A stretch of 64,000 bases of DNA from assembly GCA_913060975.1 (NCBI GenBank), contig CAJXVC010000002.1, positions 372,001 through 436,000 of the forward strand, read 5' to 3'. The stretch is from an uncultured Gammaproteobacteria bacterium (GTDB lineage: Bacteria; Pseudomonadota; Gammaproteobacteria; Pseudomonadales; Pseudohongiellaceae). The notes beneath the pieces were generated by a model. The model was not told the DNA's origin, did no database searches, and worked only from the letters and a program-made list of their open reading frames with translations. A program made the position numbers and the translations under genes. Below, piece after piece: positions 47,091-56,528 of this stretch (its first letter is position 1; every line of letters begins with the position of its first letter).

Positions 47091-48167
47091 TCAATCCTGA
47101 TACGAACCATCCTGAATGGCACGCCACCAGGCCTCGTTGTTGAGGTACCAGGCCACTGTTTTGGCCAAACCGGACTCAAACACTTCGGCAGGCTCATAGC
47201 CCAACTCACCGGTGATTTTCTCAGCATCGATGGCGTAGCGCGTGTCGTGACCCGGACGGTCAGCGACAAAGGTAATCAGTTCACTTGCCGGAGTCGCCTT
47301 GGCACAGGGTGAATCGGGAAAGCGTGTCGCCAGAGAACTATCGGCCTGAAACTGTTCATCGACCAGTTTGCAGAGCAAACGCACTACATCGATATTGGCC
47401 CACTCATTGTTGCCGCCGATGTTGTAGGTCTCGCCAGGGCGACCTTTGTTGATGATGAGATCAATACCCAGACTGTGATCATCGACATACAACCAATCGC
47501 GAATCTGTTGGCCGTCGCCATAAATCGGCAGCGGTTTGCCAGCAAGAATATTCAGCAAACACAGGGGGATGAGTTTTTCCGGGAAGTGGAAAGGGCCGTA
47601 GTTGTTGGAGCAATTGCTCGTGGTAACGCGCAAGCCATAAGTATGATGATAGGCCCGTACCAAATGATCAGACGCTGCCTTGCTCGCCGCATAAGGAGAG
47701 TTAGGCGCATAAGGTGTGGTTTCAGAAAATGCCGGATCATCCGCAGACAGAGTGCCATACACTTCATCAGTGGAAACGTGATGAAAATGGTTGTCTTGTA
47801 CGCCCAGCTCATCCAGCCAGATTTTCTTCGCGGCTTTCAATAATGTGTAGGTACCAACAATATTGGTATCGATGAACGCATCAGGCCCGGTAATCGAACG
47901 ATCGACATGACTTTCGGCGGCGAAATGAACAATGGTATCCAGACCGTGGTCGCGCAGCAGGCTTTCGATTAATGCTTCATCAGTAATGCTGCCTTTGACA
48001 AACTCGATTGCCTGACTGGCAAGCAAATCATCAAGGTTATGTTTGTTGCCGGCGTAGGTCAAAGCATCCAAGACAAGCAGTTGATCATCCGGATACTTGT
48101 CAGCCCAATAGTGCACAAAATTTGAACCGATAAACCCTGCTGCGCCTGTTACCAATATCTTTTTCAT
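47091..48167 (-). CDS. rfbB: dTDP-glucose 4,6-dehydratase
   Basis: Second enzyme of dTDP-L-rhamnose synthesis, an extended short-chain dehydrogenase (358 residues). The N-terminal NAD-binding motif is [10 protein letters not shown], with AESHVDRSI following. STDEVYG contains active-site Thr-Asp-Glu, and the YxxxK pair is [23 protein letters not shown] is a family signature. It is the last gene of the minus-strand run rmlA-rmlC-rmlD-rmlB, separated from rmlD by 111 bp. Product rhamnose is likely used in lipopolysaccharide, exopolysaccharide or S-layer glycosylation. Confidence 0.97.
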   Translation of the reverse strand: MKKILVTGAAGFIGSNFVHYWADKYPDDQLLVLDALTYAGNKHNLDDLLASQAIEFVKGSITDEALIESLLRDHGLDTIVHFAAESHVDRSITGPDAFIDTNIVGTYTLLKAAKKIWLDELGVQDNHFHHVSTDEVYGTLSADDPAFSETTPYAPNSPYAASKAASDHLVRAYHHTYGLRVTTSNCSNNYGPFHFPEKLIPLCLLNILAGKPLPIYGDGQQIRDWLYVDDHSLGIDLIINKGRPGETYNIGGNNEWANIDVVRLLCKLVDEQFQADSSLATRFPDSPCAKATPASELITFVADRPGHDTRYAIDAEKITGELGYEPAEVFESGLAKTVAWYLNNEAWWRAIQDGSYQD

Positions 48168-48278
48168 TACGTTGCCAATTGACCTTTAGTTGCTGTTGGT
48201 GCTTTTCGTTTACTATCCGTTTGCGTTTCCATGCTATTTGAACTGTGCTTTTTATTCGATCGAACTACCGCGATTTAT

Positions 48279-49184
48279 TCAGGCCGCCTGGTTAGCTGCC
48301 AGTTGCGCAATCACATTGCGTAACTCGTCTCGCCAGCTCTGTGCCGGGCACGCAAAATCACGTTGGGTGGCCAAGGTATCCATCACGCTGTAGGCCGGCC
48401 GCGTCGCCGGTGTCGGATACTCACTCGTGGGTATCGGGTTAATCGTTATGGGCTTGGTCAGCAGGCCCTGCGCCAACCCTTCTTCCTGAATCGCAACCGC
48501 AAAATCATACCAGCTTATCTGTGCGCCATCGCTCCAGTGATAAATGCCCTGCTCAACGTCACTGGCCAGCGCTGCGAATATTACCTGGGCCAGAGACTGT
48601 GTCGAAGTTGGCGATCCGATTTGATCACTCACCACATTAAGAGCGTCTCGCTCAGCCATCAGGCGCAACATGGTTTTGACAAAATTGTTTTTATAAGGCG
48701 AATACAGCCAGGAAGTGCGCAGGACAAGTGAGCGCTGTGGCCAGATTCTGGCGATAGCGCGTTCGCCGGCCAGTTTGCTGGTGCCATACACACCGAGTGG
48801 CTCTACCGGGCTATCTGGGCCGTAAGGCGAGTCTGCCTTGCCATTGAACACAAAGTCAGTGGACACATGCAGTAATCGTACATTGTGCTCCGCCGACCAG
48901 GTAGCAAGATTAGTCGCACCGGCTGCATTGATCAGATGGGCCTGTTCGCTATCTGCCTCTGCTGCATCAACTGCTGTGTAAGCAGCCGCATTAACAATCG
49001 CTGCGACATCAGTATTCGCCAAGGCATTGCTAATACTGTCCGCACTGGTGATGTCCAGTTCACTGCTGGAGAAGGCCAACAATTCATAACTGGCCGCCAG
49101 CGCGCTGTGCGGCCATAGCGCCTGCAAAGTCAGGCCCAGTTGGCCGGTGCCACCAGTGACGACAATAGCCTTTCGATTCGCCAT
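48279..49184 (-). CDS. rfbD: dTDP-4-dehydrorhamnose reductase
   Basis: Reduces dTDP-4-dehydro-L-rhamnose with NAD(P)H, the last step of the pathway, 301 residues. GGTGQLGLTL binds the nucleotide. VNAAAYTAVDAAEADSEQA is diagnostic, STDFVFNG carries the catalytic Thr/Asp, and YGTSKLAGE holds the Tyr-Lys pair. The protein ends in a long divergent helix. The start lies 4 bp from the rmlC stop, so it is translationally close to rmlC. Confidence 0.96.
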   Translation of the reverse strand: MANRKAIVVTGGTGQLGLTLQALWPHSALAASYELLAFSSSELDITSADSISNALANTDVAAIVNAAAYTAVDAAEADSEQAHLINAAGATNLATWSAEHNVRLLHVSTDFVFNGKADSPYGPDSPVEPLGVYGTSKLAGERAIARIWPQRSLVLRTSWLYSPYKNNFVKTMLRLMAERDALNVVSDQIGSPTSTQSLAQVIFAALASDVEQGIYHWSDGAQISWYDFAVAIQEEGLAQGLLTKPITINPIPTSEYPTPATRPAYSVMDTLATQRDFACPAQSWRDELRNVIAQLAANQAA

Positions 49185-49187
49185 GGC

Positions 49188-49733
49188 TTAACTGAACGTC
49201 GCCGCGTCGGCCAGTGTTTTGGCGTCGGCGTCTTTGCCGGATAGCAACGGCTGGTCGTTTACCAGCGGCCAGTCAATCGCCAATGCCGGGTCGTTCCACA
49301 ACAGGCTGTGCTCGTCTTCCGGGTGATAGTACTCGGTGCACTTGTAGGCGATCTCGGCAGTCTTGGAAGTGACGTAGAAACCATGTGCGAAGCCCGCGGG
49401 CACCCAGAGCTGTTTATGATTGTCTGCTGAAAGTGTGACACCGACCCATTTACCAAAAGTCGGCGAACTCTTGCGCATGTCAACGGCAACATCATAAATC
49501 TCACCGGACAACACGCGCAGTAATTTACCTTGTGGGAAGTTTAGCTGGTAATGCAATCCCCGCAGTGTTCCCTGCGCGGACTTGCTCTGGTTGTCCTGGA
49601 CAAACTTAACGGCAATGCCTCGCTCGTCGAAATGCGATTGACGCCAGGTTTCGAGAAAATAGCCCCGATCGTCGCCGTGCAGTTTTGGCTCAAAGATCAG
49701 GACATCAGGTAGTTCAGTTGCAACAATATTCAT
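49188..49733 (-). CDS. rfbC: dTDP-4-dehydrorhamnose 3,5-epimerase
   Basis: A cupin-type epimerase of 181 residues, third step of dTDP-rhamnose synthesis. FLETWRQSHFDERGI, VQDNQSKSAQGTLRGLHYQ (with the catalytic His) and PAGFAHGFYVTS are clear. The catalytic Tyr is in EYYHPEDE. It starts 15 bp after rmlA and ends next to rmlD. Confidence 0.97.
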   Translation of the reverse strand: MNIVATELPDVLIFEPKLHGDDRGYFLETWRQSHFDERGIAVKFVQDNQSKSAQGTLRGLHYQLNFPQGKLLRVLSGEIYDVAVDMRKSSPTFGKWVGVTLSADNHKQLWVPAGFAHGFYVTSKTAEIAYKCTEYYHPEDEHSLLWNDPALAIDWPLVNDQPLLSGKDADAKTLADAATFS

Positions 49734-49748
49734 GTTAATTAACGCGAC

Positions 49749-50621
49749 TCAGGGGTTTTCAAGAAGCTGGATAAGATACTGACCATAGCCACTCTTTTTC
49801 AGCGGTTCGGCCAATGTGCGCAGTTGCTCGGCATCGATAAATTTTTGTCGGTAAGCCACTTCTTCCGGGCAACCAATTTTCAGCCCCTGACGTTCTTCCA
49901 ACACGCGAATAAAGTTGGCGGCATCCAGCAAAGATTGCACAGTGCCCGTATCCAACCACGCGGTACCACGGTCGAACAGTTCCACATGCAAGGAGCTGTT
50001 ACGCAGATAGGTATTGTTAACGTCGGTAATTTCCAGCTCACCACGTGGCGATGGCTTGATCGATTTGGCAATCTCAATCACATCGTTGTCGTACATGTAC
50101 AAGCCTGTCACTGCGTAATGAGATTTTGGCTTGGCGGGCTTTTCTTCCAGATCGATAGCCTTGTTGTTCTCATCCAGCACTACGACGCCATAACGCTCGG
50201 GGTCGTTCACGTAATAGGCAAAGACACTAGCGCCTTTTTCCTGATCCACAGCGCTTTTTAGCGTGTCTTCGATATCGTTGCCGTAGAAAATATTGTCACC
50301 GAGGATCAAACACACGCGGCTATCACCGATAAAATCTTCGCCGATAATAAACGCCTGAGCCAGGCCATCCGGACTTGGCTGCTCGGCATATTCGATGGCG
50401 ATTCCCCATTTCTCACCGTCACCCAGCAAATTCTCATAAGCGGCACGATCCTGCGGCGTGGTGATAATCAGAATCTCACGAATACCGGCTTGCATGAGCG
50501 TGGTCAGCGGGTAGTAGATCATGGGTTTGTCGTAGACCGGAATGAGCTGTTTGCTCAGGGAGATGGTCATGGGGTGCAGGCGAGAACCGGTGCCTCCGGC
50601 GAGGATAATTCCTTTGGTCAT
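49749..50621 (-). CDS. rfbA: Glucose-1-phosphate thymidylyltransferase
   Basis: First committed step to dTDP-rhamnose, making dTDP-glucose from dTTP and glucose 1-phosphate; 290 residues. [16 protein letters not shown] is the nucleotide-binding motif, with [20 protein letters not shown] following. [10 protein letters not shown] and [10 protein letters not shown] are family landmarks. It is the promoter-proximal rml gene here, 41 bp downstream of the epimerase gene. The pathway enzyme is usually feedback-inhibited by dTDP-rhamnose. Confidence 0.97.
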   Translation of the reverse strand: MTKGIILAGGTGSRLHPMTISLSKQLIPVYDKPMIYYPLTTLMQAGIREILIITTPQDRAAYENLLGDGEKWGIAIEYAEQPSPDGLAQAFIIGEDFIGDSRVCLILGDNIFYGNDIEDTLKSAVDQEKGASVFAYYVNDPERYGVVVLDENNKAIDLEEKPAKPKSHYAVTGLYMYDNDVIEIAKSIKPSPRGELEITDVNNTYLRNSSLHVELFDRGTAWLDTGTVQSLLDAANFIRVLEERQGLKIGCPEEVAYRQKFIDAEQLRTLAEPLKKSGYGQYLIQLLENP

Positions 50622-50662
50622 GATTAGAGTGAAACTCTCTAGCTAGGTCACTGAAGCGAGCA

Positions 50663-51628
50663 TCACGCGTCAGTTCGTGGATTTCCTGTCGCCTGCACCA
50701 GAGCAGGCAATTCCTGATAAAAAGTGGTCTGCGCCTGAAAGCCAAGCTGTTCAAGGGCTGCAGTGTCGGGGATGCAATGATCCGCAACCAGATTGCGGTA
50801 GGTGCGTAGCCCCAGGCCGCGTCGCGCCGGCCTGACCAGCCCTATCACTTCCATTGCCAGCGCCGCGCCGTATAGTAACACACGGGGGCAGCGCCACGAT
50901 GGCTGTCTGCGGCCCCAGGCACGGTAAATTGCCGCTTCAATCTCGTGTAGTCGATAGTCCGTGCCATCTGCAATAGCGTAGGTATTGCCAGCCGCTGACG
51001 CCTGCTGCGCCAGCAAGATGGCGGCCTGAGCCAGATCCGCCACCGACACCAGCGCCATGCGCGTGGTTAGCGCAGGCAAGGGTGGCAAGCGGCCAGCACC
51101 AATCATCTGAACAAGGCGCTGCAAGTTGCCCTGCATACCCGGACCATAGACGTTGACCGGCCGCAAGATGACGGCCTCAATAGCAGTAGACGCTTGTAAA
51201 ATTTTCTCAGCTTGCAGTTTGACCTGGCCGTACTCCGTGGCTTGTGCAGAACCTTCCTCGGCCTGCTGGGCCAGAATACTGCTGAAGTACACAATGCGGC
51301 TGACCCCCGCAGCGGTGGCAGCCTGCAATACCGCTTCGGTACCGGCCACAACGATCCGCCGTAGCTCATCCTGTTCCGGGCCATAGACATGGGCTACCGA
51401 GGCCAGATGAAAGACTATGGAGACCTCTTCCATCGCCGCCGTCAGCGCGGCGGCGTCCAACAAGTCGGCTTCGATATGAGTGACATTTCCGGCCAGGCTC
51501 GGCGGCATGGGAGAGCGGGACAGTGTGACAACCTCATACCCATGAGCCAGCAGCTTTGCGGTCAGACTGCGGCCAACGAAACCGCTAGCCCCTGTGACCA
51601 AGACGCGCTGTGAAACTGCGCCTCTCAT
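50663..51628 (-). CDS. NAD-dependent epimerase/dehydratase (nucleotide-sugar)
   Basis: An extended short-chain dehydrogenase acting probably on a UDP-sugar, about 321 residues. GASGFVGRSL binds NAD, YFSSILAQ provides the Ser, and YGQVK the Tyr-x3-Lys pair. ILRPVNVYGPGMQGNL is a substrate-loop motif. It is related to UDP-glucose/GlcNAc 4-epimerases of O-antigen clusters (WbpV-like), but the substrate is not certain. ATG 51628 overlaps the TGA of the upstream glycosyltransferase as TGATG, so translation is probably coupled. TTG 51631 is the alternative start. Confidence 0.8.
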   Translation of the reverse strand: MRGAVSQRVLVTGASGFVGRSLTAKLLAHGYEVVTLSRSPMPPSLAGNVTHIEADLLDAAALTAAMEEVSIVFHLASVAHVYGPEQDELRRIVVAGTEAVLQAATAAGVSRIVYFSSILAQQAEEGSAQATEYGQVKLQAEKILQASTAIEAVILRPVNVYGPGMQGNLQRLVQMIGAGRLPPLPALTTRMALVSVADLAQAAILLAQQASAAGNTYAIADGTDYRLHEIEAAIYRAWGRRQPSWRCPRVLLYGAALAMEVIGLVRPARRGLGLRTYRNLVADHCIPDTAALEQLGFQAQTTFYQELPALVQATGNPRTDA

Positions 51629-52470
51629 CAAAAGAACCGCCAGCCATGGGTAGCGAAGAAGCGGTAGCCTGAGCGGGCAAACATGCGGATATGAGCCAGA
51701 CCCTTGCCGGCGCTGTTGCCGCCGCCATGCTGAATTCGCATGGCAGGCACATAAGCAAGCTGACCTTCGTGACCCATGCGCAGGCTCAAATCAAAATCTT
51801 CGAAGTACAGGAAATAACGCTCATCAAAACCACCCACTTGCCATAACGCTTCACGCTGGCAAAGCATGAAACAACCGCTGATTATTGGCATTCCCTTGCT
51901 GGGTTTGTCTTCCGGCAAATCGCGCATCTCAAAATGCTGCAACGCCTTTTTGAATGGCCGTCGCAACCACGCAGGAAAAAAGCCCCGGGCCAGAAACAAG
52001 CCTACCGACGGGTAGCGCTTACAAAGGTATTGTTTTTCACCAGTGGTGTTTCGCACCGCTGGTGCCACCATTGGCACATCGGCATTGTCTTTCAGATAGG
52101 CTATACCGCTGGACAAGCAATTATCCTCAAGCACCACATCCGGATTGAGAATCAGATGGAAAACAGTCTTCGATTTATTGATAGCCAGATTGTGCGCGGC
52201 CCCGTAACCAATATTGCCGTGGCCCTGGATCAACTCAAGGTCCGTTGCACAGTCGGCGAGCTCCTCTCGCAGCGAAGCACAATCCTCAATGGTTAATGGC
52301 TGTTTGTCGCTGTTATCCACCAGCCATATTTTGGCGTTGAAATCGGGCGCAGTCTCTTTGAGTTGTAACAGGTTAGCCGCAAGCGAAGCCATCAGCTGAA
52401 GTAGCTCAGCTACCGACGTGTTGTAACAAACAATGGAAATGGACAAATAGGGGGGAGATGGCGCAGTCAC
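51628..52470 (-). CDS. Family 2 glycosyltransferase
   Basis: A GT2-type glycosyltransferase of 280 residues, probably a rhamnosyltransferase or similar. It starts YLSISIVCYNTSVAELLQLMASL, the usual nucleotide-binding strand, and has GNIGYGAAHN and a LNPDVVLED (DxD-type) motif. GGFDERYFLYFEDFDLSLRMG is the acceptor region typical of rhamnosyltransferase-like members. There are no membrane segments, so it should act on the cytoplasmic face. With the epimerase and rmlA-D it forms a surface-polysaccharide cluster. Its acceptor is unknown. Confidence 0.85.
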   Translation of the reverse strand: MTAPSPPYLSISIVCYNTSVAELLQLMASLAANLLQLKETAPDFNAKIWLVDNSDKQPLTIEDCASLREELADCATDLELIQGHGNIGYGAAHNLAINKSKTVFHLILNPDVVLEDNCLSSGIAYLKDNADVPMVAPAVRNTTGEKQYLCKRYPSVGLFLARGFFPAWLRRPFKKALQHFEMRDLPEDKPSKGMPIISGCFMLCQREALWQVGGFDERYFLYFEDFDLSLRMGHEGQLAYVPAMRIQHGGGNSAGKGLAHIRMFARSGYRFFATHGWRFF

Positions 52471-52488
52471 TGAACGGTTCGCGCCTCG

Positions 52489-53169
52489 TTATTCTTGAAC
52501 GAGGCGATCTCCAAACGGTGTCGAGATAACGCGCATGCCTTCGGGCACATCCTCTGGCGCGATACGCCGCGGGCGGAAGCGTTGGGGGTTTGGATCTGAG
52601 GCTGGGTTGTCAGCGGCATTGGCGGCTCGTATGCGGGCGAAGGGGTTGTCGGGGGCTGCTTCGGCGTTTTCTTCTTCGTCGTTGGGTTCTACAGCAGCTG
52701 CCTGAGACTGCACAACATTGCCAAGCACCAGAGCTAGTTCAGCCGTGGAGGCGTCGCGACAGCTAATGCCACTGTCAGGATACACCTGACAGATCTCATT
52801 CGCCGGCAAAGTGATCGCGACTTGCTGGCTACCACCACTGGTGACCGCAAACCCTTGGTATCCGGGTATTGGCATGGAGCCGTCAAAATCAGCAGTTATG
52901 GAAACTTTGACCACTTCACCACTGCGATGACGAAGGTGGATCTGCCTAGAATCTCCTATACGCATGGTACCAAGCAATCTGAATACAGGATCACCACTCA
53001 TGGCCCGCGCGCCATCTGAAGGCTGCGCTGATGATGAGGCTCCAGCTTCGTTTTCCGTTTCGAAGGGTTGAAACAATGTGAGTTCCTGAGAATAGGCTGG
53101 CGATATCACAGCAAAGACTATGGTACAAACAATAGCGCTGGCTACTCTGGCTAATTTCATTGTATTCAT
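52489..53169 (-). CDS. Exported protein of unknown function
   Basis: A 226-residue protein I do not recognise. It has a signal peptide of about 25 residues (ends SPAYS), a Ser/Ala-rich stretch, a beta-rich core of about 60-140 (DPVFRLLGTMRIGDSRQIHL, then VKVSITADFDGS) with two cysteines (CQVYPDSGISC), an acidic Glu/Asn/Ala stretch (about 155-175) and a Pro/Arg-rich C-terminal part. It probably acts in the periplasm or outside. It lies 18 bp upstream of the glycosyltransferase on the same strand, suggesting a surface-polysaccharide role, but that is only context. Confidence 0.6.
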   Translation of the reverse strand: MNTMKLARVASAIVCTIVFAVISPAYSQELTLFQPFETENEAGASSSAQPSDGARAMSGDPVFRLLGTMRIGDSRQIHLRHRSGEVVKVSITADFDGSMPIPGYQGFAVTSGGSQQVAITLPANEICQVYPDSGISCRDASTAELALVLGNVVQSQAAAVEPNDEEENAEAAPDNPFARIRAANAADNPASDPNPQRFRPRRIAPEDVPEGMRVISTPFGDRLVQE

Positions 53170-53298
53170 TTAAGGCTTCAGTTCGTTAGTACTGTCGTCA
53201 GATTACGCTTTTCGTTGCTCTATGAATCATTTGACGCGTTCTGCGTTTAAATAGTTTGTTCTGAACCATTCGTGTCGTGCTTGCTTTCTTGTCCAGAC

Positions 53299-54840
53299 TT
53301 AGTAATCAATAACTCCCAGCCCTTTAAAAAGCGAAAGCCGCTCTTTATCGAATTTTGTAGTTAGCTCCTGCAGTACCTCGAGACTCTCTTCCTCGCTCTC
53401 AACACTCTTGCCGTCTTTCACTATTGAATGCCCTTGGTTCTTGAGTATTTTCCATACATAAGACACCCAATCTTGGGGTTGATTGTATCCTTCTTTGAAA
53501 GCACGCAGAAATAATTGTTCTATGCGGTCTACTGCAATAGCAGTTGAAGTTAATGGACTCACTAGATAGTTGATATCAGATTGACCAACAGATCGCTCGA
53601 TAATGTGATTGTTCAGACGGGTCGTCTCTGATTTTACTTTATTAACTATTTCTGGACTTTGAGCCGTACTTACTCGCCCATCACTCATTAGAACCATGAT
53701 TACCTGAGCCAACATCGTCAAATCGATATTCTTGTTTTTTACTTGCTCAAAAAGCTGCCCAATAGAAACGGATTTAAAGTTTCCTAGTGTATCTATAACC
53801 GGCCCATATATTTCCGGTGTCAATACTGCTCCACCTAAAGAACCTGTTATTTTATCTGGAACGTCTGATACAGCACTCTGAAGAACAATCTCATGATCTT
53901 TGAATACTTGGCGTTTTTCAAGATTTGAATAGCGTCGAATCCCTTTAATCCAGTAGTCTTTCCTAAATTGACGATCAACCATAAAGTCGCGAATAGATTG
54001 TCGAAATAAAGGGTCTTGTACAGAATTTATAAACTTTAACTGTTCTTTCGTCACGTTGACTTCGTCCACATGATCGAGATAATTTGCGGAACATGCAAAT
54101 TGTACTTTGGCTGGCTCTATTAACTTACTAAATGTACCAAAATGCATTGGGTGCCAATCACGATTGAAATATTCGTGAGCAAGATACTCCCTAGCCATCC
54201 CTTTTATTTTATCTAAATGATTCTTAACACTTGGGTTTCTTTTCGAATAAAGAGGGGAGCTGCTCAAGAGCCTGTCAGCAAAGTCAATTGCTGAACCAAC
54301 TCTGTTTTGAATACTCTGATCGGGAGCCGACATACGATTGGCGTGCTCGGTCATTAGATGCTGCATCGGAGTGAACGCAGCCCAACCTGGTAAGGTATTG
54401 TAGCTAATATATAGCAGCCCACCTACTTTGAGTTTCCTGCCTATAAAATCCACAAGAATCATACGATTCTTATCTGATATCCAGCTCCATATTCCATGTA
54501 ACCCTATAAAATCGAATTCAGGGAGGTCTGTCCGATAGCAGAAATCTTCAAAAGCCTCGTCATAAAGTCGAGCCCCCGCTTGGGAGACTCGATTCAAATG
54601 TTGAGCCAGAGATGCTTGCGATGGATTGAAATCTGTACCAAACCATTCTGTTTTACTGGCTGCAGCATGGAAATTAGTACTCAAACCTTGCCCAAATCCA
54701 AGTTCACAGGCAGTTTCAAACTCAGGGGCAACAATCCCATTGTTCAACAATGCGAACTGTGAACGAAGCGGATTAAGCTCCGAATAGTAGCCGTAGGTAT
54801 AGCCAATATCTGAAACATAGCCAGAATCCCAAGAACTCAC
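53299..54840 (-). CDS. SAM-dependent methyltransferase with regulatory domain (PF10119 type)
   Basis: A 513-residue cytoplasmic methyltransferase. The N-terminal class I domain (about 15-190) contains ACELGFGQGLSTN as motif I and FIGLHGIWSWISD. The middle region FMVDRQFRKDYWIKGIRR at about 290-310 is typical of the methyltransferase regulatory domain (PF10119), and the rest resembles its PKMT-type C-terminal part. Such enzymes occur in surface-polysaccharide and protein-modification loci; the substrate is unknown. It is visibly AT-rich relative to the rml genes, sits alone upstream of the unknown exported protein and is divergent from the SapC-family gene. Confidence 0.8.
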   Translation of the reverse strand: MSSWDSGYVSDIGYTYGYYSELNPLRSQFALLNNGIVAPEFETACELGFGQGLSTNFHAAASKTEWFGTDFNPSQASLAQHLNRVSQAGARLYDEAFEDFCYRTDLPEFDFIGLHGIWSWISDKNRMILVDFIGRKLKVGGLLYISYNTLPGWAAFTPMQHLMTEHANRMSAPDQSIQNRVGSAIDFADRLLSSSPLYSKRNPSVKNHLDKIKGMAREYLAHEYFNRDWHPMHFGTFSKLIEPAKVQFACSANYLDHVDEVNVTKEQLKFINSVQDPLFRQSIRDFMVDRQFRKDYWIKGIRRYSNLEKRQVFKDHEIVLQSAVSDVPDKITGSLGGAVLTPEIYGPVIDTLGNFKSVSIGQLFEQVKNKNIDLTMLAQVIMVLMSDGRVSTAQSPEIVNKVKSETTRLNNHIIERSVGQSDINYLVSPLTSTAIAVDRIEQLFLRAFKEGYNQPQDWVSYVWKILKNQGHSIVKDGKSVESEEESLEVLQELTTKFDKERLSLFKGLGVIDY

Positions 54841-55315
54841 ATTTTACTCCTTGTTACCCGCTAGGCATTTGATGAGTAGATTTGATCGCTTTTTCCAAAC
54901 TGCAACGCCAAATCTTATTTAATTAGTCAAATAAAGTCTTTCTGAAGGTTCATAATATACTGCTGTTTCCATCAAGATTGCTATACAGCGATCCAGTGAG
55001 TTGGAGTTATTCGCTCATGACAATAGCAACCACTCTCGGTTAGCTATCAAGCGGATTTACACAATATTACTGTAATCACTAACATCAACTAACCAGTCCG
55101 TTTCGCTGATTTTTGTGAATGTCTTTAGTTTGCCCCAAGCTGGCCGCAGGTCAAACCACCACCGCATCTAACTCGGTCTATAATGTTTTGTTGCCAGCTT
55201 ATCGATACCGGCAGAAGTGGCGATTTTAGAACCGAGGTTAGACTCATCCTAGAATAATTTTTTAGTGCGGCCTGTAACAGTACGCCTCCAACGTATACAA
55301 TATCCAGTAAGAAAT
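54841..55315. other. AT-rich divergent intergenic region
   Basis: About 475 bases between the methyltransferase and SapC genes, rich in A and T. It must hold both promoters, but I cannot place them with confidence. A 73-residue frame at 55125-55346 on the minus strand overlaps the SapC start and has no support. Confidence 0.4.
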
Positions 55316-56173
55316 GTGAAACTACTACTTTTAGAAGAACATACATCTAAAAGTAATTTGCTCTACAACTCCTTAAAAGGTCAAAAATTGTCGAACCTGA
55401 CTCCCGTCTCTACCGAAAAATTTCAAAGTCGATACTGGTTTAAGTATTCAGACTTTGGATTTACTGCTAGCGATACACTCGTTCCGATTTCTGCTAACGA
55501 GGTGCCCCAAGCCTGTATCGGGTTGCCTCTTGGTTTTTTACTGAATAAAGATGTTTATTCCTGTGTGGCCTTGCTAGGCCTGAATCCTGGTCAGAATCTT
55601 TGTCTGGATAAAGACAATTTATGGAGTGCACGCTATCTGCCGCACCACTATTTATTTTATCCCTTTGTGGCACTTCCAAATACCGATGGCAACTTAGTAT
55701 TGTGCGTAGATGAAAATAGTAATTTGATCCATAGCGATTCAAGCAGGGGTGGCGAGCCGTTTTTCGATAGTTCTGGCGCTCCCAATCCTAAGATTAACGA
55801 GATTTTTAAATTCTTGCATACAAAAGCAACTCAGCACGAGACCACACTTAAGATCTGCGATATTCTCGCGGAACATAACCTACTAAAACCCTGGACCGTC
55901 AACGTCCCTGTTTATCAGACCCAGTTTGAAATCGATGATTTGTTTTGCATTGATGAATCTCGCTTGAATCAGCTGCCTGGTAGCGCGCTTCGTGAGCTCA
56001 GAAATACCGGAGCATTATTAGTTGCTTATGCACAGTTATTCTCTATGGCTAATACCGCTAGTCTTGCAAGAATTCTTTATTCTGATGGTGGTTCAGCCAA
56101 GAAATCCTTAGGCTCTGAGCTTGGGTTTAGTACAGAAAAAGATAGCGGCTCGCTGAATTTCGACAATCTGTAG
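55316..56173 (+). CDS. SapC family protein
   Basis: A member of the SapC family (PF07277), named after the Campylobacter fetus surface-array protein locus; its role is not settled. Recognisable are SDTLVPISANEVPQACIGLPLGF, the ALLGLNPGQNLCLDKDNLWSARYLPHHYLFYPFV segment with its typical Tyr-Pro-Phe, and the FEIDDLFCIDESRLNQL region, in which members have Asp-rich motifs. GTG 55316 (MKLLLLEEHTSKSN) is my preferred start; the frame opens at 55265. It is AT-rich and lies directly opposite the S-layer-like gene, from which a shared bidirectional terminator separates it. The pairing with an S-layer-like protein supports a surface role. Confidence 0.75.
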   Translation: MKLLLLEEHTSKSNLLYNSLKGQKLSNLTPVSTEKFQSRYWFKYSDFGFTASDTLVPISANEVPQACIGLPLGFLLNKDVYSCVALLGLNPGQNLCLDKDNLWSARYLPHHYLFYPFVALPNTDGNLVLCVDENSNLIHSDSSRGGEPFFDSSGAPNPKINEIFKFLHTKATQHETTLKICDILAEHNLLKPWTVNVPVYQTQFEIDDLFCIDESRLNQLPGSALRELRNTGALLVAYAQLFSMANTASLARILYSDGGSAKKSLGSELGFSTEKDSGSLNFDNL

Positions 56174-56384
56174 TTGACCGTTTAGCTAAAAAAATCTATT
56201 TCCCAGAGTAGCTTCCAGTTGCTATTTGACTGAAACCTGTTATCGCAGTATTTCCCACTTTTCTTAATTTTGTAATCTACACAAACTTTATTAGCAAATT
56301 CCTACCCTCACTTACGCTTACCACAAGTCTCTTTATATAAAAATTCTTCTCAGCTCAACTGGTACTAGCTTCTTTATTTCAAGT
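56174..56384. other. intergenic 3' region of the SapC gene
   Basis: AT-rich sequence between the SapC stop and the bidirectional terminator. No gene or repeat seen. Confidence 0.4.
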
Positions 56385-56419
56385 AAAAAAAAGGCCAACC
56401 TTTTCAGGTTGGCCTTTTT
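56385..56419. terminator. Bidirectional terminator between the SapC and S-layer-like genes
   Basis: AAGGCCAACC (56391-56400) pairs with GGTTGGCCTT (56407-56416) over TTTTCA. An A-run (56385-56392) precedes it and a T-run follows, so it works in both directions. It stops the convergent SapC and S-layer-like transcripts. Confidence 0.9.
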
Positions 56420-56528
56420 AGTTAAGCGGTGCCATGGACCACAAGTAGTGGCAGTGGCTTCTAACCTAGCTTATTAGATCACTAGCCTAGAGTACTTAAC
56501 AAACTACTGCTTAGCATCACTGCAGACT

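Noticed and set aside
55125..55346. 73-residue minus-strand frame near the SapC start
   Set aside because: It overlaps the SapC gene, has no family match I recognise and lacks a supported start.
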